Source: Maribacter huludaoensis (GTDB lineage: Bacteria; Bacteroidota; Bacteroidia; Flavobacteriales; Flavobacteriaceae). From it: a stretch of 64,000 nucleotides of DNA. This document shows, in pieces, positions 42,888-51,660 of the stretch; positions within the stretch are counted from its first letter, which is position 1; each line of letters opens with the position of its first letter. Made by a program: the position numbers and the translations under genes. The notes below the pieces were generated by a model. It saw only the letters and a list, made by a program, of their open reading frames with translations. It did not search any database and had not been told where the DNA came from. The stretch lies in the NCBI RefSeq assembly GCF_029350945.1, contig NZ_JARKMS010000002.1, forward strand, positions 293,124 to 357,123. The letters are read 5' to 3'.

Positions 42888-43655
42888 ATGATTATAACAG
42901 ATACACATACCCATTTATATGGTGAAGCTTTTGATGATGACCGAAGAGAAGCTGTGCAGAAAGCAATTGATTTAGGCGTAAAACGGTTTTTTATTCCTGC
43001 TATAGATTCTACGTATACAGAAAGTATGTTGGCACTAGAGAAAGATTTTCCGGGGTATATGTTTTTAATGACAGGTTTGCATCCCACGCATGTGAAAGAG
43101 AATTTTGAAGAAGAGTTGGCCCATGTAGAAGAAATGTTAAATAAGCATACGTATTATGCCATTGGTGAAATAGGAATTGACCTTTATTGGGAAAAGAAGT
43201 ATTTAAAAGAACAGCAAATTGCTTTTAGAAAGCAAATACAAATAGCGAAGAAGCATAAATTGCCTATCGTTATTCATTGTCGGGAAGCTTTTGATGAGGT
43301 GTTTGAAATACTAGAGGAGGAGAAAGGGGATAATTTAAGAGGAATTTTTCATTGCTTTACGGGTACATTTGAGCAGGCAGAAAAAGCAATTTCATATAAT
43401 ATGAAGTTAGGTATTGGTGGGGTTGTAACTTTTAAGAATGGTAAAATAGATACTTTTCTAAAAAATATAGATTTAAAACATATAGTTTTAGAAACTGATG
43501 CGCCCTACTTGGCACCTACACCTTACAGGGGTAAAAGAAATGAAAGTGCATATATTGTTAATGTTCTAGAAAAGTTAGCGGATATTCATAGTGTTTCAAA
43601 TGAGGAAATAGCTTTGCTTACAACAGAGAATTCCAAAGAGGTTTTCGGAATTTAA
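42888..43655 (+). CDS. TatD-family metal-dependent DNase
   Basis: A 255-residue TatD hydrolase (amidohydrolase-type TIM barrel). Metal ligands are visible: TDTHTHLYG (HxH), Glu in AIGEIGIDLYW, His in IVIHCREAF and GIFHCFTGT, and Asp in LETDAPYLAP. TatD enzymes are 3'-5' exonucleases that act on single-stranded DNA and RNA. The asparaginase gene follows after 21 bases. The first codon may be at the very 5' end of the mRNA, given the promoter element just upstream. Confidence 0.93.
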   Translation: MIITDTHTHLYGEAFDDDRREAVQKAIDLGVKRFFIPAIDSTYTESMLALEKDFPGYMFLMTGLHPTHVKENFEEELAHVEEMLNKHTYYAIGEIGIDLYWEKKYLKEQQIAFRKQIQIAKKHKLPIVIHCREAFDEVFEILEEEKGDNLRGIFHCFTGTFEQAEKAISYNMKLGIGGVVTFKNGKIDTFLKNIDLKHIVLETDAPYLAPTPYRGKRNESAYIVNVLEKLADIHSVSNEEIALLTTENSKEVFGI

Positions 43656-43676
43656 TAATTATAATAAAATGCTGTT

Positions 43677-44708
43677 TTGGGTATAGATAAAAGAAATATT
43701 TTATTGATTTATACAGGTGGTACTATAGGTATGATGAAAGATTATACTTCTGGGGCTTTAAAAGCTTTCGATTTCTCGCAATTAATGAGAAATATACCAG
43801 AGCTTAATCAGTTAGATTGTACGATATCTAGTTTTTCGTTCGATCACCCCATAGATTCATCTAATATGAACCCCACGCATTGGGTGGCTATTGCAGATAT
43901 AATTTCAGGAAAATATCAAGATTATGATGGGTTTGTGGTATTACATGGTAGTGATACCATGAGCTATACGGCCTCTGCGTTGAGTTTTTTGCTTGAAAAT
44001 CTTTCTAAGCCGGTGATATTTACAGGGTCTCAATTGCCTATAGGAGATTTAAGGACCGATGCAAAAGAAAATTTGATAACAGCAATACAAATTGCAGCAT
44101 TATATAAAAATGGTAAGCCGGTTATTCAGGAAGTAGGACTTTATTTTGAATATAAATTGTACCGTGGCAATAGAACTACTAAGATAAATGCAGAGCAATT
44201 TCAGGCGTTTGCCTCATTAAACTATCCTCATTTGATTGAATCTGGTGTGCATTTGACCGTTTTTGAGGAATATTTATTGCCACAAAAAAGAAAATTAAAG
44301 CTAAAATCCCATAGAAATATGGACGATAATGTTGCAATTTTAAAAATTTTTCCAGGAATTAATAAAAATGTTATTGATGCAATTTTAAACGCTGAAAATT
44401 TAAAAGCGTTGATTTTGGAGACATATGGTTCTGGAAATGCGCCTATGGAAGAATGGTTTCTTAAGAAATTAAATAATGCTATAAAAGCAGGTGTACATAT
44501 AATCAACGTTACACAGTGTTCTGGTGGCGCGGTTATGATGGGGCACTATGAGACAAGTTCCAGGTTAAAACAAATGCAAGTGATTAATGGTAAGGATATT
44601 ACAACCGAGGCTGCCATTACAAAGGCAATGTACTTACTAGGCAGTGGTGTCTCCCATGAATTGTTCAAAACTGTTTTTGAAACTTCTTTACGCGGAGAGA
44701 TGCTGTAA
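43677..44708 (+). CDS. ansA: Type I L-asparaginase
   Basis: A 343-residue asparaginase. The two catalytic threonine motifs are clear: LLIYTGGTIGMM and VVLHGSDTMSYTASAL; GSQLPIGDLRTDAKENL is also diagnostic. It converts asparagine to aspartate and ammonia in the cytoplasm. The start appears to be TTG at 43677: the ATG eight bases upstream is in another frame and meets a stop after five codons, and the next in-frame ATG would cut into the catalytic motif. Confidence 0.92.
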   Translation: MGIDKRNILLIYTGGTIGMMKDYTSGALKAFDFSQLMRNIPELNQLDCTISSFSFDHPIDSSNMNPTHWVAIADIISGKYQDYDGFVVLHGSDTMSYTASALSFLLENLSKPVIFTGSQLPIGDLRTDAKENLITAIQIAALYKNGKPVIQEVGLYFEYKLYRGNRTTKINAEQFQAFASLNYPHLIESGVHLTVFEEYLLPQKRKLKLKSHRNMDDNVAILKIFPGINKNVIDAILNAENLKALILETYGSGNAPMEEWFLKKLNNAIKAGVHIINVTQCSGGAVMMGHYETSSRLKQMQVINGKDITTEAAITKAMYLLGSGVSHELFKTVFETSLRGEML

Positions 44709-44779
44709 ATTTAACAGTGCTTTAATTTCTTAAACCAATATTTTTTTTGTTATTTGCCCACCCTTAAAAAAGGTATCTT

Positions 44780-44867
44780 AGAGAGGTGGCCGAGTGGTCG
44801 AAGGCGCACGCCTGGAAAGTGTGTATACCCCAAAAGGGTATCGAGGGTTCGAATCCCTTCCTCTCTG
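44780..44867 (+). tRNA. tRNA-Ser (anticodon GGA)
   Basis: A seven-base acceptor AGAGAGG pairs fully with CCTCTCT; D arm GGCCGAGTGGTCGAAGGC; anticodon loop CTGGAAA in stem CACGC/GTGTG gives GGA; a long variable arm TACCCCAAAAGGGTA typical of serine tRNA; T arm AGGGTTCGAATCCCT. Discriminator G; CCA not encoded. Confidence 0.95.
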
Positions 44868-44944
44868 CAAGTAAGTTTTACTTTTTTTATATTGTTTTTT
44901 TTTTATCTTTAACCCTATTAACTAACTAATTTAAGTTTGAAAAA

Positions 44945-45694
44945 ATGAAAAAATTATTCCCAAGCCTAGCAGTCGCTGGGGCATTTGTAGCAGGTACAAA
45001 TATTGTAAGTGCAAAAGTAGCAGCAGTAGCTTTGCTAGTTCAAGAAGGAGGAGCTGAAGCGGAAAGAGGATTCACTCAACTATTAAAGGAGATGTTCATT
45101 ACTGGTGGTGCCGGTTTCATGGGTATCGTTCTTTTGTGTTTGATTCTTGGTCTTGCAGTTGCTATTGAAAGAATTATTTATTTGAACATGGCTAGTACAA
45201 ATTCTACTAAGTTGAAACAACAAGTTGAAGACGCATTGGCATCTGGTGGTGTTGAAGCTGCAAAAGAGGTTTGTAGAAATACAAAAGGTCCTGTTGCTTC
45301 TATCTACTACCAAGGTTTGGATAGAGCTGGTGAGAGCATTGAGTCTGCGGAAAAAGCTGTTGTGGCTTACGGTGGAGTTCAAATGGGTCAATTAGAGAAA
45401 AACGTTTCTTGGTTATCTTTATTTATCGCTATTGCACCAATGCTTGGTTTCATGGGTACGGTAATTGGTATGATTGCGGCCTTCCAAAAGATTGCAGCTG
45501 TTGGTAACTTAAGTGCATCTCTTATTGCAGGTGATATTCAGGTTGCATTATTAACAACGGTATTCGGTCTTATTACGGCAATTATCCTTCAAATTTTCTA
45601 TAACTATATTATCGCTAAAATTGATAGCATCGTTAATGATATGGAAGACTCTTCTATTACATTGATCGATATGTTGGTAGATCACAAAAAATAA
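44945..45694 (+). CDS. exbB: MotA/TolQ/ExbB-family proton channel
   Basis: A 249-residue ExbB/TolQ protein. The N-terminus looks like a cleaved or membrane-inserted leader (AVAGAFVAGTNIVSA). Three membrane helices follow: GFMGIVLLCLILGLAVAIERI, then WLSLFIAIAPMLGFMGTVIGMIAAF with the conserved proton-path Thr/Gly pattern, and LLTTVFGLITAIILQIFYNYI. Forms the proton channel with the two ExbD proteins downstream and energises an outer-membrane process. First gene of the operon exbB-143 aa-exbD-exbD-PorT. Confidence 0.93.
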   Translation: MKKLFPSLAVAGAFVAGTNIVSAKVAAVALLVQEGGAEAERGFTQLLKEMFITGGAGFMGIVLLCLILGLAVAIERIIYLNMASTNSTKLKQQVEDALASGGVEAAKEVCRNTKGPVASIYYQGLDRAGESIESAEKAVVAYGGVQMGQLEKNVSWLSLFIAIAPMLGFMGTVIGMIAAFQKIAAVGNLSASLIAGDIQVALLTTVFGLITAIILQIFYNYIIAKIDSIVNDMEDSSITLIDMLVDHKK

Positions 45695-45719
45695 GTATCA
45701 CTTTTAATACCTAAAAATT

Positions 45720-46151
45720 ATGCAAAAAATTATTAAAATAGCATTAATTGCTATAGGTGTATTAAGTGCTATACTATGGTATTTATTGCCAAGTTCAGAT
45801 ATGCCGGCAGCTGAAGCTGCTCAAAGTGGAGCTTTGAACACAATGTTTATTATTACTTACCTTTTATTGGGTGTTGCTGTTGTAGTAAGTTTAGTGTTTA
45901 CATTAAAAAACTTATTTTCAAACCCACAAGGTCTTAAGAAGACGTTGTTCGTTGTTGGTGGTTTTTTATTAGTAGTTGGGGTTTCTTATGTTTTGGCTAG
46001 TGGAACGGATGTTGATCCTGAGTACGCCGCTATGACAGATGAGGGTACTATTAAGAATATAGGAATGGGATTGAATGTATTTTTTATCCTTACTATAATC
46101 GCTGTACTATCTTTAGTTATACCAGCTGTTAAAAACATGTTTAGTAAATAA
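45720..46151 (+). CDS. Membrane protein between exbB and exbD, unknown
   Basis: A 143-residue protein with four hydrophobic segments (IIKIALIAIGVLSAILWYLLP, TMFIITYLLLGVAVVVSLVF, TLFVVGGFLLVVGVSYVLA, IGMGLNVFFILTIIAVLSLVI). It sits 25 bases after exbB and 15 before exbD. I know similar proteins at this place in other flavobacterial operons, but not a function. Probably an accessory part of the motor complex (inference from position). Confidence 0.78.
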   Translation: MQKIIKIALIAIGVLSAILWYLLPSSDMPAAEAAQSGALNTMFIITYLLLGVAVVVSLVFTLKNLFSNPQGLKKTLFVVGGFLLVVGVSYVLASGTDVDPEYAAMTDEGTIKNIGMGLNVFFILTIIAVLSLVIPAVKNMFSK

Positions 46152-46166
46152 TAAAATAAGAAAACT

Positions 46167-46790
46167 ATGGCTAGAAGAGCAGGAGCACCAGAAGTAAGTG
46201 CGGGTTCAATGGCAGACATAGCTTTCCTTTTACTTATCTTTTTCTTGGTAACTACTACTATTGAAACTGATGCAGGATTGGATCGTATGTTGCCGCCAAT
46301 GGAGCCACCTACTGAAGCGCCACCAATTATTAAACAGAAGAACATTTTTACGGTGAATATTAACCGAAATGGTCAATTGTTGGTGGAAGATGAGATTCTT
46401 TCAATAGATAAATTGCGTGAAAAAGCAATTGCGTTTTTAGATAACGGTGGAGCACCATCAGGAAGTCCTGATTACTGTAACTACTGTAAAGGTAAACGTG
46501 ATGCTGAATCTTCGGATAACCCGACAAAAGCAATTATCTCTTTGAAAAATGATCGTGAAACAAAATACAGTACGTACATAACAGTTCAGAATGAGCTAGT
46601 AGGTGCATACAACGATCTTAGAAATAGAGAAGCTAAGCGTTTATTCGGCAAAGATTATGTTGAAATGGAAGCTGAGTATTTGAACCCTGAAACTGAAGAT
46701 TCCGTAAAGGAAGAACTAAAGGAGAAGGTGACTAGAATACAAGGTTTGTTTCCTCAGAAATTATCTGAAGCTGAAACTTCAAGCGAATAA
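46167..46790 (+). CDS. exbD: ExbD/TolR-type protein, first of the operon
   Basis: A 207-residue ExbD protein: helix SMADIAFLLLIFFLVTTTI with the conserved Asp and a large periplasmic domain. In that domain it carries DYCNYCKGKRDA, a CxxC motif that is also found in the orphan copy at 3953. The Pro-rich stretch MLPPMEPPTEAPPII links helix and domain. Works with ExbB in a proton-driven motor; the outer-membrane target is not identified here. Confidence 0.92.
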   Translation: MARRAGAPEVSAGSMADIAFLLLIFFLVTTTIETDAGLDRMLPPMEPPTEAPPIIKQKNIFTVNINRNGQLLVEDEILSIDKLREKAIAFLDNGGAPSGSPDYCNYCKGKRDAESSDNPTKAIISLKNDRETKYSTYITVQNELVGAYNDLRNREAKRLFGKDYVEMEAEYLNPETEDSVKEELKEKVTRIQGLFPQKLSEAETSSE

Positions 46791-46812
46791 TTAATAAATT
46801 AAAAGTAACACT

Positions 46813-47295
46813 ATGTCAAAATTTGCAAAGAAAAAAGATGGAGAGGTACCAGCGGTATCAACAGCTTCCCTTCCTGACATTGTATTTATGCTTTTGTTTT
46901 TCTTTATGACGGTAACCGTTATGAAGGATAGTTCCTTGAAAGTTGAAAACGTACTTCCAAATGCTAGTGAAGTTAAGAAGTTGGAAAAGAAAGATCGTGT
47001 TATCTATATTTATGTTGGGAAGCCAACAAAGGAATTTGAGAAAACGTTTGGGTCTGAGCCAAAAATTCAATTGAACGATAAATTCGCTAGTCCTTCAGAA
47101 GTTGGTGATTATATTTTAATGGAAAGAGCTAAAAAGCCTCAGGAAATTCAAAATGTATTGACTACAGCACTTAAGGTTGATAAGAACGCAAATATGGGAT
47201 TGATATCCGATATTAAACAAGAGTTAAGAAAAGTAAATGCCTTAAAGGTAAATTATACTACCTATGAAGGTGATGCTTTCAATAATCTACAATAG
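46813..47295 (+). CDS. exbD: ExbD/TolR-type protein, second of the operon
   Basis: A 160-residue ExbD with SLPDIVFMLLFFFMTVTVMKDS and a short periplasmic domain ending KVNYTTYEGDAFNNL. Nearly all landmarks repeat in the orphan copy at 4575. Two different ExbD proteins per operon are usual in Bacteroidota. A terminator hairpin lies 27 bases after the stop. Confidence 0.92.
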   Translation: MSKFAKKKDGEVPAVSTASLPDIVFMLLFFFMTVTVMKDSSLKVENVLPNASEVKKLEKKDRVIYIYVGKPTKEFEKTFGSEPKIQLNDKFASPSEVGDYILMERAKKPQEIQNVLTTALKVDKNANMGLISDIKQELRKVNALKVNYTTYEGDAFNNLQ

Positions 47296-47319
47296 TTAGT
47301 TAAGTAGAATATCACATTT

Positions 47320-47355
47320 TCAAAACGCTTCAAATTTATTTGAAGCGTTTTTTAT
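47320..47355 (+). terminator. Terminator after the exbB-exbD operon
   Basis: AAAACGCTTCAAA (47322-47334) pairs with TTTGAAGCGTTTT (47339-47351) and a T-run follows. The PorT-family start is 20 bases on. Confidence 0.82.
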
Positions 47356-47372
47356 TTCATTAACTTTACTTC

Positions 47373-48041
47373 ATGCGTATTGTTATTTTATTTTTATTAA
47401 GTACTCTTTATACCAATGCTCAAGTTGCTAACGATAGTGTTGTTTATAAGAGATATTTAGAGGATCAGTTTTATCTGGGGTTGTCCTATAATTTTATATT
47501 GAACCATCCTGAGGGTTCTAATCAACGTAATTTATCTTATGGTCTGCAAGCTGGTATAATAAAAGATATTCCTTTAAATCGTACAGGAACTAAGGCTATT
47601 GGTATAGGAGCAGGTTTTGCGTTGAATAGTTATTACTCTAATTTAGTCGCAGATATTTCCGGTGAAACTATTTCTTATAGTATAAACGATGATATTACCA
47701 GAAGTAAGTTAGAAACACATTTATTGGAATTTCCTTTAGAATTTAGATGGCGTAACTCTACCGCAGAAGAATATAAGTTTTGGCGTTTATATGGAGGTAT
47801 TAAAGCAGCGTATGTGTTAGGTGCGCGATCAAAGTATGATTTAGGGGACATTAGTAGTGGATTTAAGAATACGGACCTTAATGAATTTCAGTACGGTCTT
47901 ACCTTTAGTTTTGGTTATAATACTTTTAATATTAACGCATACTATTCCTTAACAGAGTTGTTCAACGGTTCTGCTTCGGTTAATGGAGAGGTACTACAAT
48001 ATCGACCATTGCGGATAGGACTTATTTTTTATATTCTATAA
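47373..48041 (+). CDS. PorT-family outer-membrane beta-barrel protein
   Basis: A 222-residue exported protein: signal peptide (MRIVILFLLSTLYTNAQ), then FYLGLSYNFIL, GLQAGIIKDIPLN, GIGAGFAL and LEFPLEFRWRN, the landmarks of PorT-type porins connected with type-9 secretion. Ends with an aromatic strand (LRIGLIFYIL). Position after the ExbD pair is typical for flavobacteria. Stop codon overlaps head-on with the convergent gene (48036-48041). Confidence 0.85.
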   Translation: MRIVILFLLSTLYTNAQVANDSVVYKRYLEDQFYLGLSYNFILNHPEGSNQRNLSYGLQAGIIKDIPLNRTGTKAIGIGAGFALNSYYSNLVADISGETISYSINDDITRSKLETHLLEFPLEFRWRNSTAEEYKFWRLYGGIKAAYVLGARSKYDLGDISSGFKNTDLNEFQYGLTFSFGYNTFNINAYYSLTELFNGSASVNGEVLQYRPLRIGLIFYIL

Positions 48042-48641
48042 CCAGAACCTTACGGTCAATAATTGCGATAAAAGTCCAATTAAAAGACCAATTATTACTT
48101 CTATTCCAGTGTGAGCTTTTAGGGCTAATCTAGCGGTTATGATACTTCCTGTAGCTAAAATGAAAAAGCTGATCGCTATGATCAGATTGATTTCAAAATG
48201 TATGCTTAAATTAATCAAATACATTAAGAGGCCACTAACACCAACGGTATGTAGACTTACTTTAAAATTAAAAAATAGTAATAATATACACGCTATAGTA
48301 GCTCCTAGAAGTCCTGTAAAATAAAAGTATAGCTCACTAACATAATTATTAGGAATAACCTTATAAAGGATTAAAAGAAGAATAGAAGCGTGAATGTAGA
48401 GCGGATATTTTCTTTCTTGTATCGTATGTAGTGAGAGGGATTCTACCAGACCTAGATTTCTTAAAATAAAAAAAGTGATGATAGGAATAATAACCGTTAA
48501 GATGAAAATAGGTAGAATGCTGGCACTCTGTATTTCTAGTGGAGTATACTTGGGTGTTATAAGAAAGTATGCAACAGTACCACCAAGAGGTATGAAAAGG
48601 GGGTGTAGGATATATGAGATTATAGTAGAGAAAAGCTTCAT
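48036..48641 (-). CDS. PAP2-like membrane protein, degenerate active site
   Basis: A 201-residue protein with about six helices. A PAP2-like pattern is visible near the end: SLHTVGVSG where the family has PSGH, and RLALKAHTGIE, which fits R-x5-H-x3-D with Glu in place of Asp. The first motif K-x6-RP is not convincing. It may be a lipid phosphatase relative that has lost or changed activity. Start codon overlaps the rpoN stop by one base (TAATG), so it is co-translated with rpoN. Confidence 0.65.
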   Translation of the reverse strand: MKLFSTIISYILHPLFIPLGGTVAYFLITPKYTPLEIQSASILPIFILTVIIPIITFFILRNLGLVESLSLHTIQERKYPLYIHASILLLILYKVIPNNYVSELYFYFTGLLGATIACILLLFFNFKVSLHTVGVSGLLMYLINLSIHFEINLIIAISFFILATGSIITARLALKAHTGIEVIIGLLIGLLSQLLTVRFWL

Positions 48642-50098
48642 TAAATTTCTTTTCTCATACGTGCTACGGGAATATTAAGTTGCTCTCTGTATTTGGCAAC
48701 CGTTCTCCTTGCAATAGGATAGCCTTTTTCTTTTAAAATTGTAGCAAGTTTGTCATCCGTTAGAGGTTTTTTCTTAGGTTCGTTCTGGATAACGGTTTCT
48801 AAGATTTTCTTTATCTCTTTAGTAGAAACATCTTCTCCTTGCTCATTCTTCATAGACTCGGAGAAGTATTCTTTAATGAGTTTGGTGCCATATGGAGTAT
48901 CCACGTATTTGCTGTTGGCAACCCTAGAAACCGTAGAAACGTCCATACCAATTTCATCGGCAATATCTTTCAATATCATAGGTCTCAGGTTACGCTCATC
49001 TCCTGTCAAGAAATATTCTTTTTGATATTGCATAATTGAGTTCATAGTAATGTATAAGGTCTGCTGACGTTGTCTTATAGCATCTATAAACCATTTTGCA
49101 GCATCTAACTTTTGCTTAATGAACATCACGGTATCTTTCTGGGACTTAGACTTCTCTTTTGCCTCTTTGTACCCTTTAAGCATATTGCTATACTCTCTGG
49201 ATACGTGTAGTTCTGGGGCATTTCTACCGTTAAGTGTAAGCTCTAGTTCTCCTTCAGTGATTCTAATGGCAAAATCCGGTACTACGTGCTCAACAATTCG
49301 GTTATTGCCGGAATATGAGCCGCCTGGCTTAGGGTTCAATTTCTCAATTTCTCCAATGGCTTCTTTTAGTTCAGCTTCGGTAATATTATGTTTTTGAATT
49401 AATTTTTGATAATGTTTTTTAGTAAAATGCTCAAAAGACTTTCTAAGAATTTCAGTAGCTAGTTCAATACTTGGCGTAATTTCTTTACGTTCAAGTTGTA
49501 TTATTAAGCATTCTTCCAAAGATCGAGCTCCAACACCTGGAGGATCTAATTCTTGGACAATTGATAGTATTCTGGTAATAGTTTCTTCATCCGTATATAC
49601 GTTTTGTGTGAAGGCCAAATCGTCCATAATATCTGCGATAGGTCTGCGTATATATCCGCTTTCATCAACACTACCAACTAGGAACTCTGCAATATTCCAT
49701 TCGTTATCTGTAAGATAAACAGTATTTAGTTGGTTCAATAAATATTGGTTGAACGATGTGCCTGCGGCGTAAGGAACACTCTTTTCCTCATCGTCTGAAC
49801 TGTAATTGTTAGCTTTGGTGCGATAATCTGGAATTTCATCATCACTTAAATAGTCATCTATGTTGATGTCTTCTGTGTTGATGGACTCATTATCAGTCGT
49901 GTCATCATAAATATCATCATAGTCGTCAGTAGTGCTTTCAACATCCTCTTTGCCGGTTTCTAAAGCCGGATTCTCCTCTAATTCCTGTTTTAGTCGCTGT
50001 TCAAATGCTTGCGTAGGCAATTGAATTAGCTTCATCAATTGAATTTGTTGAGGAGATAACTTTTGAGATAGTTTAAATGAAAGGTGTTGTTTCAGCAT
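48641..50098 (-). CDS. rpoN: RNA polymerase sigma-54 factor
   Basis: A 485-residue sigma-54. Region I is the N-terminal LSFKLSQKLSPQQIQLMKLIQLP, which contacts enhancer-binding proteins; an acidic region II follows (DDYDDIYDDTTDNES); the core-binding domain comes next, then the HTH (DVSTVSRVANSKYVDTPYG) and the RpoN box ARRTVAKYREQLNIP near the end. Recognises -24/-12 promoters. Downstream of asnS on the minus strand with a 38-base gap. No enhancer-binding protein is in this window. Confidence 0.95.
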   Translation of the reverse strand: MLKQHLSFKLSQKLSPQQIQLMKLIQLPTQAFEQRLKQELEENPALETGKEDVESTTDDYDDIYDDTTDNESINTEDINIDDYLSDDEIPDYRTKANNYSSDDEEKSVPYAAGTSFNQYLLNQLNTVYLTDNEWNIAEFLVGSVDESGYIRRPIADIMDDLAFTQNVYTDEETITRILSIVQELDPPGVGARSLEECLIIQLERKEITPSIELATEILRKSFEHFTKKHYQKLIQKHNITEAELKEAIGEIEKLNPKPGGSYSGNNRIVEHVVPDFAIRITEGELELTLNGRNAPELHVSREYSNMLKGYKEAKEKSKSQKDTVMFIKQKLDAAKWFIDAIRQRQQTLYITMNSIMQYQKEYFLTGDERNLRPMILKDIADEIGMDVSTVSRVANSKYVDTPYGTKLIKEYFSESMKNEQGEDVSTKEIKKILETVIQNEPKKKPLTDDKLATILKEKGYPIARRTVAKYREQLNIPVARMRKEI

Positions 50099-50136
50099 TA
50101 CTATATTCTAGTACTTGTAAAAGTAATTAAATCCGT

Positions 50137-51570
50137 TTAAAATTCGGCATTTTGCGGTGTTCTAGGAAACGGTATTACATCTCTAATATTGCCCATGCCT
50201 GTAGCAAAAAGTACCAATCGTTCAAAACCAAGTCCAAATCCGCTGTGCTCTGCAGTACCAAATTTTCTTAAATCTAGATACCACCAAAGTTCCTTTTCGT
50301 CAATGCCCAGTTCCTTAACTTTCGCTTTAAGCACATCTAAACGTTCCTCTCTTTGTGATCCACCTACAATTTCCCCTATTCCAGGAAATAAGATGTCCAT
50401 GGCTCTAACCGTTTTGCCATCTTCGTTCAAGCGCATATAGAACGCTTTTATTTTTGCTGGGTAATCAAATAATATAACTGGACATTTAAAATGCTTTTCT
50501 ACCAAGTAACGCTCATGTTCACTTTGTAGATCAGCACCCCATTCCTCAATTATATAAGAGAATTTTTTCTTTTTGTTGGGCTTGCAGTTTTTAAGGATAT
50601 CTATTGCTTCCGTATAACTGACTCTTTTGAAATTGTTATTTGCTACAAACTTCAATTTTTCAATTAAAGGCATTTCGCTACGTTGAGCTTGTGGCTTACT
50701 TTTTTCTTCGTCTAACAATCTCTTTTCCAAAAACTCTAAATCTTCTTGACAATGCTCTAGCGTGTAAGAAATAACACTCTTTATGAAGTCTTCTGCTAAA
50801 TCCATATTGGCATCTAGATCAAAAAAGGCCATTTCAGGTTCGATCATCCAAAATTCTGCTAAATGTCTAGATGTATTTGAATTTTCAGCTCTAAATGTTG
50901 GTCCAAATGTATATACTTTTCCTAAGGCCATTGCGTAAGCTTCTGCTTCCAATTGGCCGGAAACTGTTAGGTTTGTTTCTTTTCCAAAAAAATCTTCTTT
51001 ATAATTGACTTCTCCTTCTTCGTTCAATGGCGGATTCTTTTCATCAAGTGTTGTTACCCTGAACATTTCACCTGCTCCTTCAGCATCGGACCCTGTAATA
51101 ATAGGAGCATGGAAATAGTTGAAACCGTTTTCTCTAAAGTAGTTATGAATGGCAAAAGATAAGGTAGACCTTACACGCATAATTGCCGCAAATGTATTGG
51201 TGCGTATTCTTAAATGTGCTTTTTCCCTAAGAAATTCCAAGGAATGTTTTTTTGGTTGAATAGGGTATTCTTCAGGATCGGCCTCACCTAAAACTTCTAG
51301 AGCACTAACTTGTATCTCAACTGACTGTCCGCGTCCTTGACTTTCAACAAGTGTACCGGTTACTTTTACAGCAGCTCCCGTATTAATTTTTTTTAATAGT
51401 TCTTCATCAAAATTTTCAAAATCAACTACACATTGTATGGTGCTCAGTGTTGAGCCGTCGTTCAATGCTATAAATCTATTACTTCTAAAGGTTCTTACCC
51501 AACCTTTAATAGTGGTTTCTTGTAGTAAGTTTTTACTTGCCAGTAGTTCTTTTATTGTTGCTAAACGCAT
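50137..51570 (-). CDS. asnS: Asparagine-tRNA ligase
   Basis: A 477-residue class IIb synthetase: an N-terminal OB-fold anticodon-binding domain ([21 protein letters not shown]), then class II motif 2 ([25 protein letters not shown]) and motif 3 ([15 protein letters not shown]). It charges tRNA-Asn. A -7 element TATATTTG on the minus strand at 51596-51603, 26 bases before the start, suggests its own promoter downstream of the exporter gene. Confidence 0.96.
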   Translation of the reverse strand: MRLATIKELLASKNLLQETTIKGWVRTFRSNRFIALNDGSTLSTIQCVVDFENFDEELLKKINTGAAVKVTGTLVESQGRGQSVEIQVSALEVLGEADPEEYPIQPKKHSLEFLREKAHLRIRTNTFAAIMRVRSTLSFAIHNYFRENGFNYFHAPIITGSDAEGAGEMFRVTTLDEKNPPLNEEGEVNYKEDFFGKETNLTVSGQLEAEAYAMALGKVYTFGPTFRAENSNTSRHLAEFWMIEPEMAFFDLDANMDLAEDFIKSVISYTLEHCQEDLEFLEKRLLDEEKSKPQAQRSEMPLIEKLKFVANNNFKRVSYTEAIDILKNCKPNKKKKFSYIIEEWGADLQSEHERYLVEKHFKCPVILFDYPAKIKAFYMRLNEDGKTVRAMDILFPGIGEIVGGSQREERLDVLKAKVKELGIDEKELWWYLDLRKFGTAEHSGFGLGFERLVLFATGMGNIRDVIPFPRTPQNAEF

Positions 51571-51660
51571 GATATTGTATTGAAAATTATAGTCCCAAAT
51601 ATAGGATTTTGTTGAAAAATAGAGGGCTTAAATAGCTATATAACTTGCGATGAAAAGATA

